Origin: Aurantimonas sp965217685
GTDB lineage: Bacteria > Pseudomonadota > Alphaproteobacteria > Rhizobiales > Rhizobiaceae
DNA: 64,000 nucleotides
Reading direction: 5' to 3'
NCBI GenBank assembly: GCA_965217685.1
Contig: CBDCIZ010000003.1
Coordinates: forward strand, 2,852,001-2,916,000
The position numbers were made by a program, and so were the translations under genes. Positions within the stretch are counted from its first letter, which is position 1. Each line of letters begins with the position of its first letter. The notes under the pieces are model-generated. The model worked only from the letters and a program-made list of their open reading frames with translations. It was not told where the DNA came from and did no database searches. Of this stretch, positions 48,275 to 56,979 are shown one piece after another.

Positions 48275-49582
48275 ATGGCTCATATCCTGTTCATCGACAG
48301 TTCCGGCGTCGGCCTTCAAGCGATCGCGACCGCCCGGAGGCTGGGGCATGAGGTCACCCTGATCCTGCCCGACGCGTTTTCGCTTGTCGCCATGACGAAG
48401 GTGCCGATGGACGACATTCGCCAAGCCGTCGGCTCGGACGATCGCATCGTTCGCGTTGCCTCCATTGACCGTCCGCTCGTCGATGCCGCGCTGGCAATCG
48501 ACCGTTCGAAGAAGATCGATGCGGTGATCACGACGTCCGAACTCGCGGTCATCCCGACGTCGGAACTGGCCAATCTGATCGGTACCCGCTACGATCGTCC
48601 CGATGCGCTGAAAGCGGCGGTCTTCAAGGACCGGCTTCGAACGGTTCTGCACGAAAACACCATTCCTTCCACGCGATTTGCCGTTGCCACCGACATCGAG
48701 GCAATCCGGGCGGCCGTGGGCGCGGTCGGCTATCCTTTGGTCGTCAAGCCGACAAGGGGCACGGCCAAGGAATCGTCGGCGATTTTGAAGGACGACGGTG
48801 ATCTCGAACGGTTTATCGCAGACCTGACCGTCGGTCGGCGGATATCGTCTGGTATCAAGGCGTTCCTAAGCCCTCAATTCGTGGTCGAAGCCTATATTGT
48901 CGGCGCGTTCTACTCCGCGGAAATCATCGCGATCGACGGTGAATTGCATCTTCTGACGACGATGCGACGTGGGCGCTCGCAGCATGACGACCTGGTCGAG
49001 GTGGCCGCGGCGATGCCGTCGGGCCTTGGCGTCGAACAAGACCGGGCCGTACTCGATTATCTTCGTCGGGTCTTCGCGTGCCTGGGGCTCAAAATCGGGA
49101 TCTATCATGTCGAATTCATCATGAGCGCCGATGGCCCACGCCTCGTGGAAATCAACGCGCGGATGATGGGCGGAACCGCGCCGATCCTGTTTCAAGCGAT
49201 GACGGGGGTCGATCCATACGAGTTGCTGATCGATCTTCATCTCGGCCGCCTCGCTGACTTTCAGCCGCCGGCGGTTTCTGGCGCCGGCGTGATCCTGGCC
49301 GTCGGCGCGCCTTCGGGCGGCGTTTTGCCTCGCGACGCCAAACGGATTTCAGAGAAAATCCTTTCGCAATTCGATGTCGTCTCCAACAGAACACGCATCC
49401 AGGATGGGCTCGCGCTTCGGCCATTCGAAGGAAATTTCAGCAATCTCGGATCGCTGGTAATCGGTACCGATGCTTCTGGCGATGCGTTGGCGCAGGCGCA
49501 GGAGGTGCTGTCGAGGCTGCAACAAGGACTGGGTGTGGAGCTGGCGAGGATCCGCCTCGAAGAGGCATCCACAGCGTTCTGA
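48275..49582 (+). CDS. ATP-grasp ligase
   Basis: A 435-residue ATP-grasp protein of the carboxylate-amine ligase type (L-amino acid ligase or carbamoyl phosphate synthase-like). It has an N-terminal Rossmann-like domain (HILFIDSSGVGLQAIATARR), the ATP-binding lobe with VGYPLVVKPTRGTAKESSAI, and the metal-binding end HVEFIMSADGPRLVEINARM. Such enzymes form amide bonds through an acyl phosphate. It starts at the ATG at 48275 with GGGGAG upstream. A gap of 205 bases separates it from the KAS III-like gene, so it may have its own promoter, but it is co-directional and probably belongs to the cluster. Confidence 0.87.
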   Translation: MAHILFIDSSGVGLQAIATARRLGHEVTLILPDAFSLVAMTKVPMDDIRQAVGSDDRIVRVASIDRPLVDAALAIDRSKKIDAVITTSELAVIPTSELANLIGTRYDRPDALKAAVFKDRLRTVLHENTIPSTRFAVATDIEAIRAAVGAVGYPLVVKPTRGTAKESSAILKDDGDLERFIADLTVGRRISSGIKAFLSPQFVVEAYIVGAFYSAEIIAIDGELHLLTTMRRGRSQHDDLVEVAAAMPSGLGVEQDRAVLDYLRRVFACLGLKIGIYHVEFIMSADGPRLVEINARMMGGTAPILFQAMTGVDPYELLIDLHLGRLADFQPPAVSGAGVILAVGAPSGGVLPRDAKRISEKILSQFDVVSNRTRIQDGLALRPFEGNFSNLGSLVIGTDASGDALAQAQEVLSRLQQGLGVELARIRLEEASTAF

Positions 49583-49863
49583 TCGTTCGATCATCGCCGT
49601 TTCGATTCGGGCTTCGGGCCGGTTCGACGAATTCGGAACATCCAAAGACGCTTGTCGCGAACCCGTTCCTGAAGCTGTCATCAAGCGAGGGAACTAAAAT
49701 ATTGCTGGTGTTCCATCTGGACGATTCGCACGACCGTCCATTTCAGGTTGAAGCGCAAACGGTTCGATCGGCCGCGAATTCGGTTGTGTCAGATCCGGGC
49801 GAGGGCACCGTCCGCTTATATTCGTCTTTCCCGCAAGCGATGCTGCCCCAACAAGGAACCGGC

Positions 49864-50721
49864 ATGACCGTTCGATATCAATTCGGTTGCGATCTCTCCT
49901 ACGAGGTGCTGAGCCCGACCGTCTTCGTGTTCAATATCGAAGCTTCGAAGATCGGCCGGCATGTCGACTTGAACGAGATGCTGACCATCACGCCGGAGCA
50001 GGAACGGCGCATTCACACCGTGCCAAGCACGCAGACCCGCTATCTCGCGGTCAATGCGACGCCCGGCCCCTTGCAGGTGCGCTACGAAGCCGAGGTGACG
50101 CTTTCGGTATACAGGGCGGACCCCGGAACGGTCGAGGAGACACCCGTCAAGGCGCTGCCGCTTTCGGTCCTGCCCTATCTCTACCCTTCGCGCTTCGTTT
50201 CGTCGGACCGCCTGGCGGCTTTTGCCATGCGCGAATTCAGTGATCTGGCGCCGGGCTTTTCGCGCGTCACAGCCATCTGCAACTGGATCTACGACAATCT
50301 GGACTACCGCCGCGGCTCCTCGGACGGGGAGACGACCGCCGACGAAAGCCTGCTTTTGCGGGCGGGCGTGTGCCGCGACTTCGCCCATATCGGCATCGCC
50401 TTCTGCCGCGCTCTCGGGATCCCGGCGCGCTATGTCAGTTGCTACGCCTATGGTCTTCGACCCGACGATTTCCACGCCGTCTTCGAGGCCTATCTCAGCG
50501 GCCGTTGGTGGCTGTTCGACGCCACGCGCCAGGCCAATCTCGATGGTCTCGTGCGCATTGGCATCGGCCGCGACGCCGCCGAGATCGCCTTCGCGACGCC
50601 CTTCGGCGAGATGACACCGGGACCCGTCGAGGTCTTCATCCGCCATGCCGACGGGGCGGGAGAGGCGCCCGGACGCACGATTGATGCGATCTCGATCGAC
50701 GACACGGTCGAGGACGGGTGA
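49864..50721 (+). CDS. Transglutaminase-like cysteine protease family protein
   Basis: A 285-residue protein with an N-terminal beta domain and a transglutaminase-like core. The catalytic triad is intact: C170 in RAGVCRDFAHI, H204 in DDFHAVFEAY and D219 in WWLFDATRQ. Bacterial members usually act as peptidases or amidases. No signal peptide is visible, so it is probably cytoplasmic. AAGGAACC lies before the ATG at 49864; the frame continues upstream to a TTG at 49702, less likely. Whether it belongs to the biosynthetic cluster is unclear. Confidence 0.88.
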   Translation: MTVRYQFGCDLSYEVLSPTVFVFNIEASKIGRHVDLNEMLTITPEQERRIHTVPSTQTRYLAVNATPGPLQVRYEAEVTLSVYRADPGTVEETPVKALPLSVLPYLYPSRFVSSDRLAAFAMREFSDLAPGFSRVTAICNWIYDNLDYRRGSSDGETTADESLLLRAGVCRDFAHIGIAFCRALGIPARYVSCYAYGLRPDDFHAVFEAYLSGRWWLFDATRQANLDGLVRIGIGRDAAEIAFATPFGEMTPGPVEVFIRHADGAGEAPGRTIDAISIDDTVEDG

Positions 50722-50836
50722 GACGTCGCACCGGCCTCTCGGCGGAGTGACCCTCTACGCCAGACCTGGAGGGCTCCATCTGTATTCGCTGCGCCTCCGG
50801 CGTTTGAAATCGGCCGCTTGCCTGAGCGGTGTGCCT

Positions 50837-51691
50837 TCAAATTCGGGCGAGCAGTTCCGCCTTCTTGGCACTGAATTCCTCGTTTGAAAGGATTCCCTCG
50901 TTCTTCAAATCTGCGAGCCGGCGAAGCATGTCCAGCGGGTCGCCCCGGCGCTCGGCGTCCTTCGCGGTCTTCGGCCGTTCCGTGTCGGACGAACTGGCCC
51001 ACGCAGGTTGTCTGCCCTGCGAGCCTTGCGATGTAACGCCGGCTTCGGCCCGATCGTCCTCTGCCGATCCGTCACTCGGAGCCGCCCGCTCGGTTGCCTC
51101 GTCGGCGCTGTCTTCGGCACCGTCCTGCCCGGCCGTTTTGCCGCCGCCCGTCGGGACCACGCCCAGATCGTGCGGTTCGACGGAGCCGATCTGGCTCGAA
51201 AAACGGAGCGACGTGCTGCCGCTTTGCTGCTGGGACACGCCGCTGATGCTGTGTTCGCCGGTGTCGTAAACGGTGACCTTGCCGCCGGCGTCCACGGCCA
51301 ACCGCGCAACATCGGGAAACACCGCGTAGCGCATGCCGTTCTGGGCGCCACTCGAAGACGGCCGGCCGAGCGTCTCGGGCCACCACTGGCTGCCGCCGGC
51401 TGAGCCGGCGTTGCAGACCGCAGATGGGCGTCTTGTCAGGCGACCCTGCGCGACGGCCTCGGCGATTTCTTCGGCCAGAGAGGAAACGCGAGCTTTCAGG
51501 CCGTTGTTGAACATGTCGCCGATCATCAACATGCCGCCTTGCGACCACTGGCCGAAGCCGCCGAGTTCAGGGTGGCTGAACTGGGCCATCGTGCCGGCTC
51601 CGGAGCGGATGGCATCCGCCATCGCGGAGACGGCATCGGCGCTGAAGCCGGTCTTTTCGGCGATTCGTTTTGTTTCGGCGGCATCTTCCAT
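50837..51691 (-). CDS. SHOCT domain protein, function unknown
   Basis: A 284-residue protein. The first 70 residues are helical and Gly-rich (MAQFSHPELGGFGQWSQGGM). The middle holds WWPETLGRPSSSGAQNGMRY and VTVYDTGEHSISGVSQQQSG. A disordered charged stretch precedes the C-terminal SHOCT domain (DMLRRLADLKNEGILSNEEF then SAKKAELLARI). SHOCT occurs at the ends of many unrelated proteins and is thought to help oligomerise. Convergent with the transglutaminase-like gene. Confidence 0.82.
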   Translation of the reverse strand: MEDAAETKRIAEKTGFSADAVSAMADAIRSGAGTMAQFSHPELGGFGQWSQGGMLMIGDMFNNGLKARVSSLAEEIAEAVAQGRLTRRPSAVCNAGSAGGSQWWPETLGRPSSSGAQNGMRYAVFPDVARLAVDAGGKVTVYDTGEHSISGVSQQQSGSTSLRFSSQIGSVEPHDLGVVPTGGGKTAGQDGAEDSADEATERAAPSDGSAEDDRAEAGVTSQGSQGRQPAWASSSDTERPKTAKDAERRGDPLDMLRRLADLKNEGILSNEEFSAKKAELLARI

Positions 51692-52671
51692 GGCGCAAGT
51701 CTCTCCAGTGGGATGCCTTCGAACGCGACAGCCGGCAGGTCAAGGCGTTCCAGGCAAGTTTCGCCGTCGACGTTTTCAGCGCTTTGCAGGCTTTTCCGTT
51801 CGCTCGAACTGAAATGTCAGTCGTCGGCCGATATGACGTTCTCGGGTCCGTGGAACAAGAGGGGCGGGGCCTTGCATTCGGCCTTTTTCCAGCCTGACGA
51901 AGGACGACGGATTTCGCGCACGCCAAACGCGCATGCGCGACAGCTACGATCAGGCACGCTCCCGGCTGTCGCAGATGCGCGGCTCGATCAACTGCCTTCC
52001 GGACTTACCTCGAGAAAAAACGGGTATGTCCATCTGAAGACTGCACAAACATACTCAACGAACGATTCATCATATAGCTCTCGGGCCTCAGCGAGCGATC
52101 CGCGCGCCGCGTCGTGCAAGGCAATTGGAATGCCTGAGCGGATCGATTGCACCGGCCATTTTGCGCCTGGACATTGGGAGAAAGACCCTGGGAACCGTGT
52201 ATCGAAAGAAGATCGACGATCCGCGTTTCCAGAGGTGAGTCAGGGCACGGACGTATAGGGTCCCGTGTAGGGAGCCTAAATCGCGTAAAAATTCGACAAA
52301 TTAATTATGGCCTTGGGGGTGGCGGGCCACGACCGATGAAGATGATCACTACGTCTACGCTATAGCTCTCTAACGCCGTATGCGTTCGTCCAGGTGCCTT
52401 GTGCGGCATCGCGAAGCACTTCAGTTGAGCCACGGATGACCTGCCGATCTTCAGCAAAAAGTGGGACTTTACTGTCATTCCCGCCACTCTCGTCCAACGA
52501 CTGCTCCCGCCAGGACCGGACGTCCAAGCGGTCGCTGCAGTTGTGCCGTTGAACAACCGAAATTAGGCCGTTAGGCGACCGGCAAGTTTCGGGAAGCGCC
52601 TGCGGCCTATATGCCGCTAGCGTGGGTCACCACGTGGCGAGCGCAGTGGATCCGACCACCAAGTGTCGTGC
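51692..52671. other. Long gap with one dispersed repeat
   Basis: Nearly 1 kb without a gene I can support. Open frames here overlap each other and lack family resemblance. Composition is less regular than in the neighbouring coding DNA. One copy of the 44-base dispersed repeat lies at 52321-52364. It may be the remains of a lost insertion. Confidence 0.5.
52321..52364 (+). repeat. 44-base dispersed repeat, copy 1
   Basis: GGCGGGCCACGACCGATGAA followed by GATGATCACTACGTCTACGC and TATA. It differs from copy 3 at three positions and from copy 2 at about seven. Confidence 0.75.
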
Positions 52672-53589
52672 TCAGCTCCGGGGCCTAACAGCCAACAGGC
52701 GCGCGCGCCGGCGAGGCGTGCTGCCCACTACGCGCTTGTAGGCAGTGCTGAACGCGCTTTCTGATTCATACCCGAGCGAGCGGGAGACTGCCCCGACAGC
52801 GTCGCCGCGCGACAGGCTGCGTCCAGCGAGCAGCATCCGCCAGCGGGTGAGATACTGGATCGGTCCTTCACCGACCAATTGTCTAAATCGCGCCGCGAAA
52901 CTCGATCGCGACATGCCAACGTCGACGGCAAGTGATTCCACCGTCCAACGCCGCGCCGGTTCTCGATGGATCGCGGTAATTGCCGCCCCGACCCGCCTGT
53001 CAGAGAGCGCAGACAACCAACCGACGCCCTGGCCTTCGCCCAAGTGAAGGCGCAACGCCTGGACAACGATCATGTGGGCGAGGTGCTGCGCGATCAGGAC
53101 GCTTCCAGGTTGGCCAACGGCCAGTTCTTGTCTCATCCGATCAAAGGCCCAGCGTAGCGCCATACGATCAGTCTCACTGTGCAGATGAACAATCGGCGGC
53201 AGCAGCCCGAGCAACATCTCCGCGTGAGGCCCAGCGAACTGGAAATGGCTGCCGAGCACCGTGACCCCGGCGGCGCCGTTCAACTTGACCACCGCGCCTT
53301 CGGGGGAGCCTACGAAATGATGCCGCCAATCGTCGGCTGGCAGGTTCAGATCACTTGCAATCTGGAACGGCCAACCGTGTGGCAACAAGAAACAGTCGCC
53401 TTCCTCAAGTAACACAGGCGCGCCTGCGCCTTCCACCGCGATCCAGCACCTGCCTGCGGTCACTGCGTAACATTTTATCCCCTCCTCATAGGCACCGAAA
53501 CGGATCGACCAATCGCCGCCCGCGTCAAAGCCACCGACACGGTAGCTTCTGGGCTCCAGCAACGCGAGGACATCGGATAGCGGATCCAT
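52672..53589 (-). CDS. AraC family transcriptional regulator
   Basis: A 305-residue regulator. The N-terminal half is a cupin-like sensor (KCYAVTAGRCWIAVEGAGAP, LLEEGDCFLLPHGWPF). The C-terminal AraC domain has two helix-turn-helix units: WTVESLAVDVGMSRSSFAAR and DAVGAVSRSLGYESESAFST, ending with the AYKRVVGSTPRRRA segment. The ATG at 53589 has GGAG upstream on the minus strand. It is divergent from a membrane protein and an oxidoreductase gene, which it probably controls. Confidence 0.92.
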   Translation of the reverse strand: MDPLSDVLALLEPRSYRVGGFDAGGDWSIRFGAYEEGIKCYAVTAGRCWIAVEGAGAPVLLEEGDCFLLPHGWPFQIASDLNLPADDWRHHFVGSPEGAVVKLNGAAGVTVLGSHFQFAGPHAEMLLGLLPPIVHLHSETDRMALRWAFDRMRQELAVGQPGSVLIAQHLAHMIVVQALRLHLGEGQGVGWLSALSDRRVGAAITAIHREPARRWTVESLAVDVGMSRSSFAARFRQLVGEGPIQYLTRWRMLLAGRSLSRGDAVGAVSRSLGYESESAFSTAYKRVVGSTPRRRARLLAVRPRS

Positions 53590-53708
53590 GTTTGGACGAT
53601 CTCCAAGAAAAGCCAGACGCTGGCGCATAGGCCGTCCGAAAGCAATCGTCCATGATCTCGCGAATAAGCGGGCATGTGCCCCGGCGACTTGATCAAGGAA
53701 GTTCGACC

Positions 53709-54080
53709 ATGACCTTTCAAATAATGGCGTACATCATGACGGGTGCTGCTTGCCTTTTGGGACTCCGCTTCATCTTCGCTGGCGGGGGCGTGCTCAAGGA
53801 GTGGGGCATCGAGCTGACCGCTGGCGCGCTTATTCTATTTCGCCGGCTTGGCGTGATCTATCTCTGCCTCGCCGTGATGTTCTTCTTGGGACGCAATGCG
53901 GCCCCCTCAGATTTCCGCTCGGCTGTGTGTCTGGTCATGGGCGGCGCGGTCGCCGTTCTCGCGTGTCTGGGGCTATTCGAATTCCGAGCGCGACGGGCCA
54001 GCGCGGGCATCTTCCGCTCGGTCGTGGGCGAGGCGGTGCTAGCGGTTGTTTTCGTCTGGGTATGGTGGGGCGGACGATGA
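53709..54080 (+). CDS. Small integral membrane protein
   Basis: A 123-residue protein with about four membrane segments (MAYIMTGAACLLGLRFIFAG, LGVIYLCLAVMFFLG, AVCLVMGGAVAVLACLGLF and AVLAVVFVWVWWG). I recognise no family. AAGGAAG precedes the ATG. It sits between the AraC gene and the oxidoreductase, 57 bases before the latter, and is probably cotranscribed with it. Confidence 0.75.
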   Translation: MTFQIMAYIMTGAACLLGLRFIFAGGGVLKEWGIELTAGALILFRRLGVIYLCLAVMFFLGRNAAPSDFRSAVCLVMGGAVAVLACLGLFEFRARRASAGIFRSVVGEAVLAVVFVWVWWGGR

Positions 54081-54137
54081 CCGCCCGCTTCTGTTGAATT
54101 GCGGCCATGACGCAACATCGTGAACCGAGGTAATCTT

Positions 54138-55097
54138 ATGAAGCGCGTTCAATATCATCACTTTGGCGGCCCCGAAGAACTGCAGTTCGACGATGTAATC
54201 CAGCCGGAGCCCGGGCCCGGCCAGGTCCGCGTGCAGGTCAGGGCCGCGGCAGCCAACCCGATGGATTGGAAACTTCGGCGCGGCGAAATGAAGATGCTTT
54301 CCGGGTCGCGGCTTCCGCGTGGTCTTGGCCATGATTTCGCGGGGGTTGTCGATGCCGTCGGTCCAGGCACGGTTCGGCTTAAGGTGGGAGAAGAGGTCGT
54401 TGGCGTCGCCACGATCCCTGCAGCGGGCGCGTTCGCGGAATCTGTCATTGCAGAGGAGAGGAACACCGTCCTCAAGGCGCCATCGATGTCGTTCGAGCAG
54501 GCGGCTGCATTGACGTTGGTTGCCGTGACTGCATGGAACGGGTTGGTGCTTCGGGCGCAGGTGAGCGCGGGCCAATCGGTCTTTATCGCTGGATGCCTGG
54601 GCGGCGTTGGCCGTGCCGCAGTGCAGATCGCCCGCTTGCGCGGGGCTAGGGTGACCGGCAGTTGCAGCGCGGCCGGGCGCGAGGAAGCTCTGGCGTTGGG
54701 CGTGAGCGTCGTCGTCGAGTATCATGACTTCGATTTCGCTGGATATCGCAGTCGCTTCGATGTGGTCTTCGATACGGCGGGAAAATTGTCGTTCAGCCAG
54801 TGTGGTGTGATGCTCAAGCGGGGTGGCCAATCGCTGCATATCGTCCCCACGTTCGCCAAGATGATCGGCAGTCTGCTGTCGTCGCGGCATCACTTGGTAT
54901 TCGGCAATCCATCCTTAAAATCGCTCGTCGGTATCACCGAGGCGTGCGAACGGGCCCAACTCATCCCTGCGATCGGTCGAATCGTGCCGCTGTCGGAAGC
55001 GATCTCGGCAATAGTTGACCTCGAGACAACAGGTTTGCCCAAGGGAAAGCTGGTGGTCGTTCCCGACGTGTGGGCGGTGCACAACAGCGTGTCCTGA
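54138..55097 (+). CDS. Zinc-independent NAD(P)-dependent alcohol dehydrogenase family oxidoreductase
   Basis: A 319-residue medium-chain reductase of the quinone oxidoreductase group. The N-domain begins KRVQYHHFGGPEELQFDDVI and holds GLGHDFAGVVDAVGPGTVRL. The nucleotide-binding fold reads SVFIAGCLGGVGRAAVQIAR. The structural-zinc cysteines of classical alcohol dehydrogenases are absent. It probably reduces quinones or activated alkenes with NADPH. CGAGG precedes the ATG at 54138; a GTG at 54120 is in frame. Confidence 0.9.
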   Translation: MKRVQYHHFGGPEELQFDDVIQPEPGPGQVRVQVRAAAANPMDWKLRRGEMKMLSGSRLPRGLGHDFAGVVDAVGPGTVRLKVGEEVVGVATIPAAGAFAESVIAEERNTVLKAPSMSFEQAAALTLVAVTAWNGLVLRAQVSAGQSVFIAGCLGGVGRAAVQIARLRGARVTGSCSAAGREEALALGVSVVVEYHDFDFAGYRSRFDVVFDTAGKLSFSQCGVMLKRGGQSLHIVPTFAKMIGSLLSSRHHLVFGNPSLKSLVGITEACERAQLIPAIGRIVPLSEAISAIVDLETTGLPKGKLVVVPDVWAVHNSVS

Positions 55098-55508
55098 ACT
55101 AGCGTCAAAGCCAACCAAGAAGGTCCATAACGGCGGCTAAGGCTTCGGTCTGGCGGATGAGAAACCACGGCAGCTTTCAGGTGTGATTAGTCGATCTCGA
55201 AATGACGACTACTGGGCGCGTTGCCGCCGACTTTTCCACGCTGGCAAATGGCAGCTTCCAGCACAAGTGGCCGTTCACGCCCTAACGGCGTGAGGTGGTC
55301 GATTCCAGACGGGCCCTCCAAAACGGACGCACCGTCCATCCATGCGGAAATCGGCGGCGTTTGCGTAGCTCTAGCGTGAACTATCGCGCCGTAGCGTAGA
55401 ATCGACGGGGCTGGCGGGCTGCAACCGACGAAGATGATCACTACACCTACGCTGTAATGCTACGATGGGCAAAGACACCGTAAGTGCGGGGTCAAGAGGG
55501 AAAAGTCA
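55098..55508. other. Gap with second dispersed repeat and a hairpin
   Basis: About 410 bases without a gene. A hairpin TCACGCC-CTAAC-GGCGTGA at 55275-55293 may end the oxidoreductase transcript, though it lies 178 bases away. The second copy of the 44-base repeat is at 55413-55456. Confidence 0.5.
55413..55456 (+). repeat. 44-base dispersed repeat, copy 2
   Basis: GGCGGGCTGCAACCGACGAA followed by GATGATCACTACACCTACGC and TGTA. The most divergent copy. An inverted AGCGTAG lies just upstream at 55392-55398 and matches the complement of CTACGCT at its 3' end, so this copy could fold as one long hairpin. Confidence 0.7.
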
Positions 55509-56072
55509 GTGGCCATATCCTTTTACGACCTCAGCGTGCCGACCTTCCTGCAGACCGTCAGGGCCGTCGGAGGCTTCCTCGACCGTGCGGTCACTCACTG
55601 TGCAGAGACGGACGCTGATCCCGACGACATCGTGAAGGCGCGCCTCTTTCCCGACATGGCGCCATTCCACTTCCAGATCGAAGCCCTGGTGCATCATGCC
55701 GTGTGGGGGTTGGAGGCTGTGAAGACCGGGGTGTTCGCCCCGCCCCCTCTGGTCGGAGCGATGCCTTTCTCCTACCTCCCTGCCATGGTTGCCCAGGCGG
55801 TAATCGCGCTGGAGACGCTCACTCCCGACGAGGTCAACAGTTGGTCCGGCAAGGAACTGAACATCGAGCTTCATAGACCGCTCGACGAGGAGGATGCCTG
55901 GACACCGTGGGACCCGCGAACCTTGGCTTTCACCTCGGAGACCTTCCTCCTATCGTTCTCAATGCCGAACTTCCACTTCCACTCAGTCACCGCCTACAAC
56001 ATCCTACGCGCCCGGGGCGTGCCACTCGGCAAGCGCGACTATGAAGGCCGGCTGCGCACTCAGGCTGCGTAG
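55509..56072 (+). CDS. DUF1993 family protein
   Basis: A 187-residue protein with the DUF1993 layout: FYDLSVPTFLQTVRAVGGFL at the start, ARLFPDMAPFHFQIEALVHH in the middle and SFSMPNFHFHSVTAYNILRA near the end. The His-rich helices resemble DinB-like four-helix metal-binding folds; function is not known. It starts with GTG at 55509 with AGGGAAAAG upstream. It is isolated between two copies of the dispersed repeat. Confidence 0.88.
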   Translation: MAISFYDLSVPTFLQTVRAVGGFLDRAVTHCAETDADPDDIVKARLFPDMAPFHFQIEALVHHAVWGLEAVKTGVFAPPPLVGAMPFSYLPAMVAQAVIALETLTPDEVNSWSGKELNIELHRPLDEEDAWTPWDPRTLAFTSETFLLSFSMPNFHFHSVTAYNILRARGVPLGKRDYEGRLRTQAA

Positions 56073-56979
56073 TCGCTGCGGCTTACGGGCGGGAAGCGGC
56101 GGCGATCGGCGGTAAATGGCGGGCCACGGCCGATGAAGATGAGCACTACGTCTACGCCATAGCACTATGACCGGATTGGCTTTCGCCGGGCTTGGAATTC
56201 CTATTAAGGCGGTCGACGGGGTTGCGGCCAGCTGGTTCAAACGGTGGGCATGATCCAGATCCTTGCTGCCGGAGCAGAGGCGAACATAACGATACCTGCC
56301 TAAACGCTTGTCGGCGATAGTCTAGCCTTGCTGTCAAAAGCCGACTCGTTTTTTCCGACACCGAATGTGTCAATCCAGACGCGCGACGCGACTGATCGGC
56401 GGCAAGCGTACTTTTCTTGATGGGGCGCTTGGTGGCTGTGCTCTGAGAGTTGAACGTCGGAAGGCGCTGGCGAACACATCTATCCGTTGCAGGCGGGGTT
56501 AGCATTCTGCCTTAAACCTTCCCGGTCAGATCGACGCTCCGACGGCTGCTTTGCCGACGATCGTTCCATAGATCCACCCTCTTTTGGCCATTCGCTCGTC
56601 GCGGAGCGCCAGCCAGCATAAGGCCGGGCCAATTGCGCCGGCCTTGAATAAGTGAGATGCGCCCGCGCCCTTCGACGAGATCAGCGCGCTCGTTGTCGTT
56701 GAAATCCGAAGAATAGCCGGCTTTGGCCGAGCGATGGGTCCTGCGTCCGTCTGCGACCGGGGTTTTCGGGTCGTGTCCCGCCCCATGATTTCGCCGAAGG
56801 TCGAACCCGATATGGCGGTGAGTTCCGGCTACCGGACGTATTGGAAGAGGTTACAAGAGGCAGGCAGGCCCAGGGCAGACGCGACAATGTGGCGCATTTT
56901 ACAAATGCTCCAAATAAAAGAGAGTTGCTCAACTATATAGATTAATTGTTCGAGAAAATGGCTTGTAGAGGGGCATGTC
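56073..56979. other. Long gap before the sulfatase operon
   Basis: About 900 bases. The third dispersed repeat is near its start. A minus-strand frame at 56526-56786 (86 codons) ends in LCWLALRDERMAKRGWIYGT and could be a gene fragment, but I cannot place it in a family. The last 100 bases are notably A/T-rich, and a perfect palindrome AGTTGCTCAACT lies at 56923-56934, overlapping a TATATA at 56934-56939. These may be the operator and promoter of the downstream genes. Confidence 0.45.
56118..56161 (+). repeat. 44-base dispersed repeat, copy 3
   Basis: GGCGGGCCACGGCCGATGAA followed by GATGAGCACTACGTCTACGC and CATA. Same orientation as the other two copies. Confidence 0.75.
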
